Source: Rudaeicoccus suwonensis (GTDB lineage: Bacteria > Actinomycetota > Actinomycetes > Actinomycetales > Dermatophilaceae). Taken from it: a stretch of 64,000 nucleotides of DNA. The stretch lies in the NCBI RefSeq assembly GCF_007829035.1, contig NZ_VIVQ01000001.1:2401161-2465160 (forward strand), read 5' to 3'. The position numbers and the translations under genes are program-made. Below the pieces are notes generated by a model. It was not told where the DNA came from and searched no databases. It worked only from the letters and a program-made list of their open reading frames with translations. This document shows positions 1 to 7,651 of the stretch, one piece after another (position 1 is the stretch's first letter; every line of letters begins with the position of its first letter).

Positions 1-435
1 GCCGTGTATGACGTGACCGCCGAAGCCGGCGCCAGCGAACGCGCCAGCGCCACTCTTGCGACCGCCGTCCTGACCGGACTCGGCTGCCGGGAGGACATCG
101 CGACCGCAGTCGAGCAGCTGATCCTGATGACGACCACCCACCAGAGCCGGTCGGCGGATCCGGTCGGGGATGCCCTTCACGACGCCGACCTGTGGATCCT
201 TGCTGCTCCGATGCCGCGGTTTCGGCAGTACTGCGAGCAGGTGCGAACCGAATACCGGCACGTTCCGGACCCGGCCTACGCCGAAGCACGCACCGGCATA
301 CTGTGCGCTCTGGTCGATCGGGCAGACGTCTACCGCACCGCTCGCGCCCGCGAGGAGTGGACCGCGGCCGCCCGCAGCAACGTCGCGAGCGAGCTACGGT
401 CACTCAGCACGCTCCTGCCTGACCGCGCACGCTGA
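1..435 (+). CDS. HD-superfamily predicted phosphohydrolase, 5'-truncated by the window edge
   Basis: This is the C-terminal part (about 144 codons) of what looks like a predicted metal-dependent HD-superfamily phosphohydrolase (COG4339 type). The frame is open from base 1, and the first residues read AVYD, which in this family follows a metal-binding 'FHD' segment that would lie just off the left edge. Supporting text inside is HDADLWILAA and the RTGILCALVDRADVYRT segment near the C-terminus, both typical of the family. The first in-frame GTG at base 4 is probably not the true start, because it cuts the HD core. The substrate is unknown for the family. It is followed by a convergent exporter gene. 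Family assignment is moderately sure; function is open. Confidence 0.6.
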   Translation, partial: AVYDVTAEAGASERASATLATAVLTGLGCREDIATAVEQLILMTTTHQSRSADPVGDALHDADLWILAAPMPRFRQYCEQVRTEYRHVPDPAYAEARTGILCALVDRADVYRTARAREEWTAAARSNVASELRSLSTLLPDRAR

Positions 436-465
436 TCCGGGCATCACTCCAGCGGCGGGAGTCAC

Positions 466-1074
466 TCAGATTCCGGCGACATTGAGCACACTGTAGATGC
501 CGAGGCAGGTCATCACGACGGCCGCGATCCGGGTGATCCACACCATCGGCAGCACCTTGAGCAGGGTCTTGCCGCCGAGCATCGCGAGCAGGGCGACACA
601 CCACAACGCGACGACCGCACCGATGCCGACCGACACCGGATTGCCATACCGGGCAGCGAGATTGGCAGTGAGGATCTGCGTGAGATCGCCCCATTCGGCT
701 ACCAGGATGATGCCGAAACCGACCGAGGAGACCTTCCAGAAACCCGCACCGTCAGGTATGCCGTCCGCCTCGGCTTCCTCCTTCGCCTCGACCTGATCCT
801 GGTCTTCTGTGCCTTCGCGCCAGATCAGGAAAGCGCCGAGGAAGAACAGCACGGCAACGACGGCCTCGACAAGGCGGTGCGGCAGCAGGGTCAGCACCGA
901 CCCTGCTGCGACGGCGATGACGACGTGAACGAGGAATGCGCTCGCCACGCCGGCGAAGACCCAGCGCCACGGGAATCTGGTGCCGAGCACAAGGCTGGCG
1001 ATGGCGGTCTTGTCTGGCAGTTCACCGACGAAGATGAGTGCGAAGGTAGCTGCGATGACACTGATGTCGATCAC
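466..1074 (-). CDS. TMEM165/GDT1 (UPF0016) family manganese exporter
   Basis: A 202-aa integral membrane protein with six hydrophobic segments in two similar halves. Each half carries the family's acidic E-x-G-D-type motif: GELPDKT near residue 18 and AEWGDLTQ near residue 126. The first motif has Leu-Pro where Gly is usual, a variant common in actinobacteria. Members export Mn2+ (or Ca2+/Mn2+ against H+) at the cytoplasmic membrane. The GTG start at 1074 is preceded by AAGGA at a suitable distance. A clear yybP-ykoY manganese riboswitch lies upstream, so the gene is very likely switched on by excess Mn2+. A charged linker rich in Glu and Asp (residues about 90-108) separates the two halves. 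Confidence 0.88.
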   Translation of the reverse strand: MIDISVIAATFALIFVGELPDKTAIASLVLGTRFPWRWVFAGVASAFLVHVVIAVAAGSVLTLLPHRLVEAVVAVLFFLGAFLIWREGTEDQDQVEAKEEAEADGIPDGAGFWKVSSVGFGIILVAEWGDLTQILTANLAARYGNPVSVGIGAVVALWCVALLAMLGGKTLLKVLPMVWITRIAAVVMTCLGIYSVLNVAGI

Positions 1075-1082
1075 GAGTCGTG

Positions 1083-1099
1083 GTCCTTGCGGTCAGGAC
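1083..1099 (-). promoter_or_regulatory. Shine-Dalgarno-sequestering hairpin (riboswitch expression platform)
   Basis: On the minus strand GTCCT (1095-1099) pairs with AGGAC (1083-1087), which contains the ribosome-binding sequence of the exporter's GTG start at 1074. It lies between the manganese aptamer and the gene, so it is a natural expression platform for translational control. No U-tract was seen, which argues against transcription termination here. Confidence 0.5.
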
Positions 1100-1166
1100 G
1101 GCAACAGCTCGAGCGACTCCACGGAATCCGGGCGACGTCGAACCGCAGCCGAGATGGCTGATGGTC

Positions 1167-1260
1167 CGAACGTCTCGTCCAGCCGGTAAACCGGCCCTGA
1201 GCACCGGGCCGCATCAGCAGCCAGTATGTCGACACTCAGTGAGGGGACTACTCCCGTTCG
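1167..1260 (-). ncRNA. yybP-ykoY manganese riboswitch aptamer
   Basis: Read on the minus strand, this leader holds the conserved blocks of the yybP-ykoY Mn2+ riboswitch in order: GGGAGTAG (loop 1) at about 1246-1253, GTCGACATAC in the middle, and GGACGAGAC (loop 3) near 1171-1180. The closing helix pairs CGAACG (1255-1260) with CGTTCG (1167-1172) exactly, which is independent structural support. The RNA sits directly upstream of the TMEM165/GDT1 exporter, a class the riboswitch is known to control. Sequence resemblance was judged by eye; a covariance-model scan would settle it. Confidence 0.85.
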
Positions 1261-1491
1261 CGCGGCCAACGATATCGGAGACCCGCCAGCTCCGCACATT
1301 CGCGCACCGTCGTGGCCGTCGACCGGGTCGGCAATCTCGGACGAGCCGTCGCTGTCGACCTGGCAGGCGATGCCGTTTTGGCGCTCCTACAACGACAGGT
1401 TGTGCCATGTCACCGCGGTACGGAACACTCCTCCAGGATCCGCCCCTCCACGTCCCCTGAGGGGCAGCCCAGCGGAACCGCGCGCTCCCGG
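1261..1491. other. Gene-free stretch upstream of the Mn riboswitch
   Basis: About 230 bases between the riboswitch and the end of the lipoprotein gene. It should hold the promoter of the exporter transcript, but I could not pick a convincing -35/-10 pair. No gene or repeat is apparent. Confidence 0.5.
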
Positions 1492-2580
1492 TCAGCGGCC
1501 TATCGGCACCAGATAGGAGGCGTCGCCGGCGAGCACTGTCGGTCGTCCGGAATCCGGAATCGACAGCAACACCGTGACGCCGGTGCGCCGGTCGATCTGC
1601 GACTTGGGCTTACCGTCATCACCCTCCGCGGCCGCGGAATCCTTTGAGAGAACGACGTGCCCGTCCGTCTTCGAGGTCGCCGTGACCGCGCAGTCGAGCG
1701 TGAGGAAGCCCAACGTCACCGTGCCGGCTCGCACCAGACGCAGTGCCGGTGTGCCGACGACGACGGCGGTTGCCGGGTCGGTGTCCACCGGACTCCCCCA
1801 CGGTCGGCATGCCGAGCTGATGTTCATGCCCTTCTGCCCGCTCGATCCCACGCCGTTGCGGTAGTCGGTCAGCGGACCGGCGTCTGCGAATTCACCGGTG
1901 TCCCCGGTACGGATCGCCGAGATGACCGCCGGCACGGCATTAGCCGCCGCCTGGCGCTGTGCCTTGGTCAGAATGGTAGGTGCCGGATTCGGCCTCGGCA
2001 GCGCGCTCAGTCGCACCCCACCGATCGATGCGGTGAGCCGCCATCCCGTCGTGTGTCCTGCTGCCTGCGTCGGCACCATCAGTCGAAGACTACCCATGTC
2101 AGCGGTGGCACTCCCACCATCGCTACGCGAGGCACTGGCAGACACGCTTGTCGTGTGCGCCGCCAGCCAGACAGCCGGTGCCTGGCCGTCGTCGGCGCGG
2201 GCGGCGGTGCTGCCGAAGGCGCTGACGACCTGTGTTGTGAACGGCGCTGCGTCGTGCGTTCCGGCCGACTTCTTGTAGCGAGTCGAATAGATGTCGCCGG
2301 CCAGCGCGACTCCGGAATCCGCTGAGGCCCAAGCCCTTTCGTCATACGGTGGCTGTGAAGCCCGATCGATCGCGGCGTTGTTGCGCAGGTCGTAGTCAGC
2401 TGCGATGGCCTTCGCCTGCGCAAGCGTCACCACGGCGGGCGCGGCGCTCGTCGGCGACGTCGCCGACGGTTGGGGTGCTGCACTTATGCCATCACCACAA
2501 CCAGTCAGCAGCGCGCCGGAGACGCAGACGGCGACCGTGGTGGCGGCAATGGGCAAGATGAAGCGAAGCTGCGAGCGCAT
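1492..2580 (-). CDS. Predicted lipoprotein of unknown function
   Basis: A 362-aa exported protein. The N-terminus MRSQLRFILPI leads into a hydrophobic stretch ending in the lipobox LLTGC, so the mature protein should be lipid-anchored at Cys and face the outside. A Ser/Thr/Pro/Ala-rich linker follows (about residues 34-50), typical of actinobacterial lipoproteins. The start was chosen at the ATG at 2580 because it gives a complete signal peptide; the frame is open 44 codons further upstream, but that part is Cys/Arg-rich and unlike protein. The rest has repeated beta-type segments and no recognised motif. I do not recognise the family. Confidence 0.75.
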   Translation of the reverse strand: MRSQLRFILPIAATTVAVCVSGALLTGCGDGISAAPQPSATSPTSAAPAVVTLAQAKAIAADYDLRNNAAIDRASQPPYDERAWASADSGVALAGDIYSTRYKKSAGTHDAAPFTTQVVSAFGSTAARADDGQAPAVWLAAHTTSVSASASRSDGGSATADMGSLRLMVPTQAAGHTTGWRLTASIGGVRLSALPRPNPAPTILTKAQRQAAANAVPAVISAIRTGDTGEFADAGPLTDYRNGVGSSGQKGMNISSACRPWGSPVDTDPATAVVVGTPALRLVRAGTVTLGFLTLDCAVTATSKTDGHVVLSKDSAAAEGDDGKPKSQIDRRTGVTVLLSIPDSGRPTVLAGDASYLVPIGR

Positions 2581-2790
2581 GAGAGTCCTGACGGTCGACG
2601 TGACGAGGGTCGTGCGGCAGCCGTGGCATTCGCACGGATCCGACCATCGCATCGGCGCTTTCCGCAGCGCAGAAGTTATCCACAACTCGTCCAGGGGACC
2701 GGCATCCTCCATGCAATGTGTGGCGTCGCATGGACCGCGATCTCGTCTCAGGTGGAGACATGCGGCCTGCGGCCACCGCGGCGATACGGC

Positions 2791-3486
2791 CTAGGCGGGT
2801 TTGCGCGCGCGTACCAGGAGGCTGACGCCGGGCAGACTCTTGACCGGGAGGTACCGCTCGAGGGCGATGACACCGTACAGCGCTGTGTTGACCAGTGGGT
2901 TGAGGTCGTCGAGGTCGCTGCCCGTGGACTTCTTGCGCCGCCAGGCGGCGACGGGGCGCAGCAGGACGTTCCACGACTGGCAGGACTCGATCTCGAAACC
3001 GCCCCGCGTGAGCACCCCGAGCAGCGTCTCGCGGGTGTAGCGACGCACGTGATCGACGGCGACGTCATGCTCGGACCACAGCGCCGGGTCGGCCGGCACC
3101 GCGACCAGGAAGGTCGCGCCGGGCTTCAGCGCCCGGAAGACGCCGGCGACAGCGGCGTCGTCATCCGGAATGTGCTCCAGCACGTCGAACGCGACAACCA
3201 GATCCGCGGAGTCGTCCGCGACCGGCAGGAAGCACGCGTCCGCTCGCAACACCGGCAGGCCCCGCTCGGCCGCGACCTCGGCCCCCTCCGCGCCATACTC
3301 GACCGGCACGGCGTGCCAGCCGGCCTTGACCAGCACCCGGGTGTTGCCGCCGCCTGCCGCGCCCACGTCGACCGCCAGGCCCGGCGCCATGCCCTTGATC
3401 GCGGTGGCGAGCAGATTACGGCGCTCGCGATACCACCAGTGCTTGTCCTCCAAGCGGGCGAGCTTGCGGATCTCGGTTGCTTCCAC
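2791..3486 (-). CDS. Class I SAM-dependent methyltransferase
   Basis: A 231-aa methyltransferase of the Methyltransf_11/23 type. Motif I is VDVGAAGGGNT (about residues 39-49), an acidic residue in PVEYG ends the second strand, and VAFDVLEHIPDDD (about 98-110) is the post-I/motif II region typical of small-molecule methylases; RALKPGATFLVAVP is motif III. It starts at the GTG at 3486, seven bases after a perfect AGGAGG. The C-terminal hydrophobic stretch (about 195-225, ALYGVIALERYLPVKSLPG) resembles methylases acting on membrane or envelope precursors. The substrate is not known. It is independent of its neighbours by spacing (83 bases to the upstream gene). Confidence 0.8.
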   Translation of the reverse strand: MEATEIRKLARLEDKHWWYRERRNLLATAIKGMAPGLAVDVGAAGGGNTRVLVKAGWHAVPVEYGAEGAEVAAERGLPVLRADACFLPVADDSADLVVAFDVLEHIPDDDAAVAGVFRALKPGATFLVAVPADPALWSEHDVAVDHVRRYTRETLLGVLTRGGFEIESCQSWNVLLRPVAAWRRKKSTGSDLDDLNPLVNTALYGVIALERYLPVKSLPGVSLLVRARKPA

Positions 3487-3569
3487 GCATTCCTCCTGTG
3501 CCGTGGCACCCCCCGACGGCGTCGAATTCGGTGCGCGCCTACTGTACGCATCCCGGCTGCTCGGGCGGT

Positions 3570-4544
3570 TCAGCCTCGGCGTGTCCGCCGACTGCGCGTG
3601 AGCACGTATGCCGTGGGCGTCACTCCGTTGTAGCGGATCACGCGTTCGGCCACGATCTTCAGACCCCGCGCCCGAGCAGCGGAATCGGCAAAGACACGTT
3701 TGTCATCGGTCAGTAGCACGCAGCGGCCGTCGCTGATGAGCACCCGGTCGATCTCGCGCAGCACCGCGGGATACAGCGTGCGGTTGATCTCGTTGCTGCC
3801 GACGCGTTTGCCGAACGGTAGGTCGGTCACGACCCGATCCACGCTCGCCGCCGGCAGATCCAGCGCGGTCGCGTCGCCCTGCAGCACCTTGACACGCCCG
3901 GACAGATTGAGCGCAGCGACGTTATCTGCAGCAATGGCAACCGAATTCGCGTCGACGTCGACCGCCGTGGTGCTGCCGTCGCGAGTCAGACCGTCGATGA
4001 CAGGCACAGTCCCGACACCCGCGCACGGGTCGAGCAGGTGATCGCCGGTCCGCGCCTTGGCCAACCGGATCAGTCCCGCAGCGACCGGACCGGGAGTGGT
4101 CGCCGGAAGCCGTCGCAACGACCCGAATCGTGCCGCCCACGACCACGGGCCGAGTTCGGCGCGGTGCCGTGCGACGTCGACGTTGACCATCCAGTCGGCG
4201 GGTTCGTTGCGCCAGCCGAGGCCGGCTTCGATCGCCTCGATCAGCTGTTGCCGCGGCTGGTCCTCCCCCGGAAGATGCACCCGAAATCGCACACCACCCG
4301 CGACGTCGAGCACGGCGGACCAGTCGACGGCAGCCAGCGCGGCGACGGTGCCCAGTGCCGGGTCGAGAGCCACGGCGACGCGATCGATCATCGGCCCGAA
4401 GGTCGCGACCGGCGAAAACCCTTCCAGCGCAATGTCTCCCGGGCCCACCTGAGTCGAACGCAGATCGTGCTGCTCACGCAGATCTCCGCGGACGAGATCC
4501 TCGAAGCCCACAGCGCAGGTGACCAGCAGAGCGGGTTTCGGCAT
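3570..4544 (-). CDS. THUMP/Trm11-like RNA methyltransferase
   Basis: A 324-aa protein. The N-terminal half (about 1-150) resembles a ferredoxin-like/THUMP RNA-binding region; the C-terminal half is a Rossmann methyltransferase. DPCAGVGTVPV (about 171-181) is the SAM-binding motif I, VDVDANSVAIAADN is motif II, and TDLPFGKR (about 241-248) is the catalytic motif IV of Trm11/Trm14/RlmK-type enzymes, which make N2-methylguanine in tRNA or rRNA. The start is taken at the ATG at 4544 (MPKPALLVTC). A longer open frame to 4622 exists but overlaps the pnp terminator. The exact RNA target cannot be read from sequence. Confidence 0.78.
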   Translation of the reverse strand: MPKPALLVTCAVGFEDLVRGDLREQHDLRSTQVGPGDIALEGFSPVATFGPMIDRVAVALDPALGTVAALAAVDWSAVLDVAGGVRFRVHLPGEDQPRQQLIEAIEAGLGWRNEPADWMVNVDVARHRAELGPWSWAARFGSLRRLPATTPGPVAAGLIRLAKARTGDHLLDPCAGVGTVPVIDGLTRDGSTTAVDVDANSVAIAADNVAALNLSGRVKVLQGDATALDLPAASVDRVVTDLPFGKRVGSNEINRTLYPAVLREIDRVLISDGRCVLLTDDKRVFADSAARARGLKIVAERVIRYNGVTPTAYVLTRSRRTRRG

Positions 4545-4605
4545 ACCGCTCAGGTTACGGGCCAGGTCGGGCCCAGCCACAATCTGCAGGCCGGAGGGGA
4601 AGCGA

Positions 4606-4640
4606 ACGGCCCGGCCACCCACACGGGGTGACCGGGCCGT
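4606..4640 (-). terminator. Intrinsic terminator of pnp
   Basis: ACGGCCCGG (4606-4614) and CCGGGCCGT (4632-4640) are perfect inverted repeats. The arms extend inward (CCACCC against GGGGTG) to about 15 pairs with one mismatch around an ACAC loop. It lies 22 bases past the pnp stop codon. There is no long T-tract, as usual in high-GC actinobacteria. Confidence 0.75.
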
Positions 4641-4662
4641 CTTCGCTCAGCTGTGCCGTTTC

Positions 4663-7086
4663 TCAGGCCTCGTCGGACGCACCGGCCGAGTCGCCGGCGT
4701 GAGCGCCGTCGGCGCCCTCACCGTGACCACGACCACGGCCGCCACGACGCCGGTTGCGCGGACGACGCTCGCCGCGCTCCTGCCCGTCGTCACCGTCAGA
4801 GGAAGCACCATCGGTCGAAACCGCATCGGCAGCATCCGCCGCCGGAGCGTCGTGGCCGGCCGAATCCGCAGCGTCATCAGCGTCGTCCGCGCTAGCGGCT
4901 TCTTCGACGACAGCCAGCGACAGCTTGCCCCGCGGGTCGATCTCCTTGAGCTCGACCTGGACCTTCTGGCCGATCTTCAGAACGTCCTCGACGGCGTCGA
5001 TGCGCTTGCCGCCGACGAGCTTGCGCACCTCGGAGATGTGCAGCAGGCCGTCCTTGCCGGGCAGCAGCGACACGAACGCGCCGAAGGTTGTGGTCTTGAC
5101 CACGGTGCCCAAGAAGCGCTCGCCGACCTCGGGCATCTGCGGGTTGGCGATCGCGTTGACCGCCGCGCGCGCCGCCTCGGCCGACGGACCGTCGGTTGCC
5201 CCGATGTAGACCGTGCCGTCGTCCTCGATCGACAGGTCGGCGCCGGTGTCCTCCTGGATCTGGTTGATCATCTTGCCCTTCGGGCCGATGACCTCACCGA
5301 TCTTGTCGACCGGGATCTTGACCGCGATCACGCGCGGAGCGTACGGCGACATCTCGTCGGGAGCGTCGATCGCTTCGTTCATGACATCCAGGATGTGCAG
5401 ACGCGCGTCGCGCGCCTGGGTCAGCGCACCGGCGAGCACGTCGGCGGGGATGCCGTCGAGCTTGGTGTCGAGCTGGATGGCGGTGACGAACTCGCGGGTA
5501 CCAGCGACCTTGAAGTCCATGTCGCCGAAGGCATCCTCGGCGCCGAGGATGTCTGTCAGTGCTGCATATTCGGTCTTGCCGTCGACCTCGGCCGACACCA
5601 GACCCATGGCGATGCCCGCAACCGGCGCGCGCAGCGGCACACCGGCGTTGAGCAATGCCAGCGTCGAGGCGCACACCGAACCCATCGACGTCGAACCGTT
5701 GGAGCCGAGAGCTTCGGACACCTGACGGATGGCGTAGGGGAACTCCTCGCGCGTCGGCAGCACCGGCATCAGCGCACGCTCCGCGAGAGCACCGTGGCCG
5801 ATCTCGCGGCGCTTGGGCGAGCCCACCCGGCCGGTCTCACCGGTGGAGTAGGGCGGGAAGTTGTAGTTGTGCATGTAACGCTTGCGGGTCACCGGCGAGA
5901 GGGTGTCCAGCTGCTGCTCCATGCGCAACATGTTCAGCGTGGTGACACCCATGATCTGGGTCTCGCCGCGCTCGAAGATCGCCGAGCCGTGCACGCGCGG
6001 CAGCACCTCGACCTCGGCCGAGAGGGCACGGATGTCCTTGGGGCCACGGCCGTCGATGCGGACCTTGTCACGCAGGATCCGCTCGCGCACGACGTTCTTC
6101 TGCACGGACCGGTATGCCGCGGAGATCTCCTTGGCACGACCCTCGAACGGCTTGCCGTCGCCGGCGAGTTCGTCCTTGAGCTCGTCCTTGTAGGCGTCCA
6201 GCTGCGACTCGCGGTCCTGCTTGTCGGCGATGGACAGCAGGGTGCGCAGCTTGTCGGTGGCGGCCGCGGCGACTGCGGCATACGTGTCGTCCTGGTAGTC
6301 CAGGAACACCGGGAAGTCCTGCACCGGCTTGGCAGCCTTGGTGGCCAGCTGCGCCTGCGCCTCGCACAGCACGCGGATGAACTTCTTGGAGGCCTCAAGG
6401 CCCTCGGCGACGACCTCTTCGGTCGGGGCGCCCTTGCCCTGGTGCTTGACGAGGTCCCACGTGGACTCGGTGGACTCGGCCTCGACCATCATGATCGCGA
6501 CGTCGTCACCGACGACGCGGCCGGCGACGACCATGTCGAAGACCGAGCGCTCGCTGTCGGAGAAGTTGGGGAAGGCGACCCATTCGCCGTCGATGAGCGA
6601 CACCCGGGTCGCACCGATCGGGCCGGAGAACGGCAGACCCGAGATCTGCGTGGACGCCGAGGCGCCGTTGATGGCCAGCACGTCGTACTGGTGGTCGGGG
6701 TTGAGCGACAGGACCGTGATCACGACCTGCACCTCGTTGCGCAGGCCCTTGCGGAACGCCGGGCGCAGCGGGCGGTCGATGAGACGACAGGTCAGGATCG
6801 CATCGGTCGAGGGGCGACCCTCGCGGCGGAAGAAGCTGCCGGGGATCTTACCCGCGGCATACATGCGCTCTTCGACGTCGACGGTCAGCGGGAAGAAGTC
6901 GAACTGGTCTTTGGGCTGCTTGCCGGCCGCGGTGGTCGACAGCAGGGTGGTCTCGTCATCCAGGTAGCAAAGGACTGCACCGCCGGCCTGCTTGGCCAGC
7001 CGTCCGGTCTCGAACCGGACCTTGCGAGTGCCGAAGCGGCCGTTGTCGATGACGGCTTCGGCGAATGTGATCTCTGGACCCTCCAT
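4663..7086 (-). CDS. pnp: Polyribonucleotide nucleotidyltransferase (PNPase)
   Basis: The 807-aa phosphorolytic 3'-5' exoribonuclease (also proposed as a (p)ppGpp synthetase in actinomycetes). Two RNase PH-like domains frame an alpha-helical linker. Typical stretches are [20 protein letters not shown] and FRREGRPS in the first, and the second core domain around [20 protein letters not shown] and [16 protein letters not shown], which carries the catalytic site. A KH domain ([18 protein letters not shown], about 600-617) and an S1 domain ([21 protein letters not shown]) follow. The C-terminal 60 residues are an acidic Ala/Asp run and then an Arg/Gly-rich stretch, an actinobacterial extension. 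It starts at the ATG at 7086 behind a GGAGGG. It sits downstream of rpsO, as in most bacteria, separated by a terminator and a second hairpin. Confidence 0.97.
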   Translation of the reverse strand: MEGPEITFAEAVIDNGRFGTRKVRFETGRLAKQAGGAVLCYLDDETTLLSTTAAGKQPKDQFDFFPLTVDVEERMYAAGKIPGSFFRREGRPSTDAILTCRLIDRPLRPAFRKGLRNEVQVVITVLSLNPDHQYDVLAINGASASTQISGLPFSGPIGATRVSLIDGEWVAFPNFSDSERSVFDMVVAGRVVGDDVAIMMVEAESTESTWDLVKHQGKGAPTEEVVAEGLEASKKFIRVLCEAQAQLATKAAKPVQDFPVFLDYQDDTYAAVAAAATDKLRTLLSIADKQDRESQLDAYKDELKDELAGDGKPFEGRAKEISAAYRSVQKNVVRERILRDKVRIDGRGPKDIRALSAEVEVLPRVHGSAIFERGETQIMGVTTLNMLRMEQQLDTLSPVTRKRYMHNYNFPPYSTGETGRVGSPKRREIGHGALAERALMPVLPTREEFPYAIRQVSEALGSNGSTSMGSVCASTLALLNAGVPLRAPVAGIAMGLVSAEVDGKTEYAALTDILGAEDAFGDMDFKVAGTREFVTAIQLDTKLDGIPADVLAGALTQARDARLHILDVMNEAIDAPDEMSPYAPRVIAVKIPVDKIGEVIGPKGKMINQIQEDTGADLSIEDDGTVYIGATDGPSAEAARAAVNAIANPQMPEVGERFLGTVVKTTTFGAFVSLLPGKDGLLHISEVRKLVGGKRIDAVEDVLKIGQKVQVELKEIDPRGKLSLAVVEEAASADDADDAADSAGHDAPAADAADAVSTDGASSDGDDGQERGERRPRNRRRGGRGRGHGEGADGAHAGDSAGASDEA

Positions 7087-7150
7087 TGGGCCCTCCTCTT
7101 CTCTTCTTCAAGGCCACGCATCGTCGTTGTGCGTGGGTGTTCAACGCATT

Positions 7151-7204
7151 CAGCTGTATGCCGCAGGGTGGTCGCATCCGTGCGACGGCTGCGGCATACA
7201 GCTG
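7151..7204 (-). repeat. Large hairpin in the pnp leader
   Basis: CAGCTGTATGCCGCAG (7151-7166) and CTGCGGCATACAGCTG (7189-7204) are a perfect 16-base inverted repeat. Inside it a second stem pairs GTCGCA with TGCGAC around a TCCG loop. It lies between the rpsO terminator and pnp, so it is either part of the pnp 5' leader or a second terminator. In E. coli a leader hairpin cut by RNase III mediates PNPase autoregulation; an analogous role is inference. Each arm contains one GTATGCCG octamer. Confidence 0.7.
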
Positions 7205-7215
7205 CTTACGCCGAA

Positions 7216-7242
7216 GAGGCGGCCACCGACGGTGGCCGCCTC
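7216..7242 (-). terminator. rpsO terminator
   Basis: GAGGCGGCCACC (7216-7227) and GGTGGCCGCCTC (7231-7242) form a perfect 12-bp stem with a three-base loop, 21 bases after the rpsO stop codon. It probably gives partial termination between rpsO and pnp. Confidence 0.8.
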
Positions 7243-7262
7243 CAGGCGGAAGTTCTGGGTGA

Positions 7263-7532
7263 TCAGCGACGCAGACCCAGTCGCTTGATCAGCGAGCGGT
7301 AACGCTCGATGTCGACGCTCTCGAGGTAGCGCAGCATGCGCTTGCGCTGACCGACGAGCAGCAACAGGCCGCGACGGCTGTGGTGGTCGTGCGGGTGGCT
7401 GCGAGCGTGCTCGGTGAGGTCCTTGATGCGCTGCGTGAGCATCGCGATCTGCACCTCGGGGGAACCGGTGTCGCCTTCTTTGGTGGCGTACTCGGTCATG
7501 ATCTGCTGCTTGGTGGCGCTGTCCAAAGGCAT
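7263..7532 (-). CDS. rpsO: 30S ribosomal protein S15
   Basis: The 89-aa S15 protein, which binds 16S rRNA early in 30S assembly. The whole sequence fits the family and its usual length: [13 protein letters not shown] (about 16-28), the [19 protein letters not shown] rRNA-contact helix, and the ending [13 protein letters not shown]. The start is the ATG at 7532 ([10 protein letters not shown]), preceded by GGGAG. The open frame runs further upstream, but those 28 codons are not family sequence. The rpsO-pnp order is conserved across bacteria. Confidence 0.97.
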   Translation of the reverse strand: MPLDSATKQQIMTEYATKEGDTGSPEVQIAMLTQRIKDLTEHARSHPHDHHSRRGLLLLVGQRKRMLRYLESVDIERYRSLIKRLGLRR

Positions 7533-7597
7533 GAAGTGACGACTCCCGTTTCTAGATCGTTGCGCGGTGCTCCTGGGCATGTCCACCAGGGCGCTGT

Positions 7598-7626
7598 GTA
7601 TCCGCGGCCGGTTCACGGCTGTTCAA
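7598..7626 (-). promoter_or_regulatory. Possible rpsO promoter
   Basis: On the minus strand TTGAAC (7621-7626) and GGATAC (7598-7603) are 17 bases apart, about 70 bases before the rpsO start. The -35 is good and the -10 only fair. This is a weak call based on spacing and position. Confidence 0.35.
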
Positions 7627-7651
7627 GGCTAGCAGCGCGCGGCCCTCCGCC

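Noticed and set aside
4519..7302. Open frame of 927 codons opposite pnp
   Set aside because: It lies wholly antisense to pnp, is rich in Arg/Asp/Leu repeats from mirrored codon bias, and shows no family sequence; it is a shadow of the real gene.
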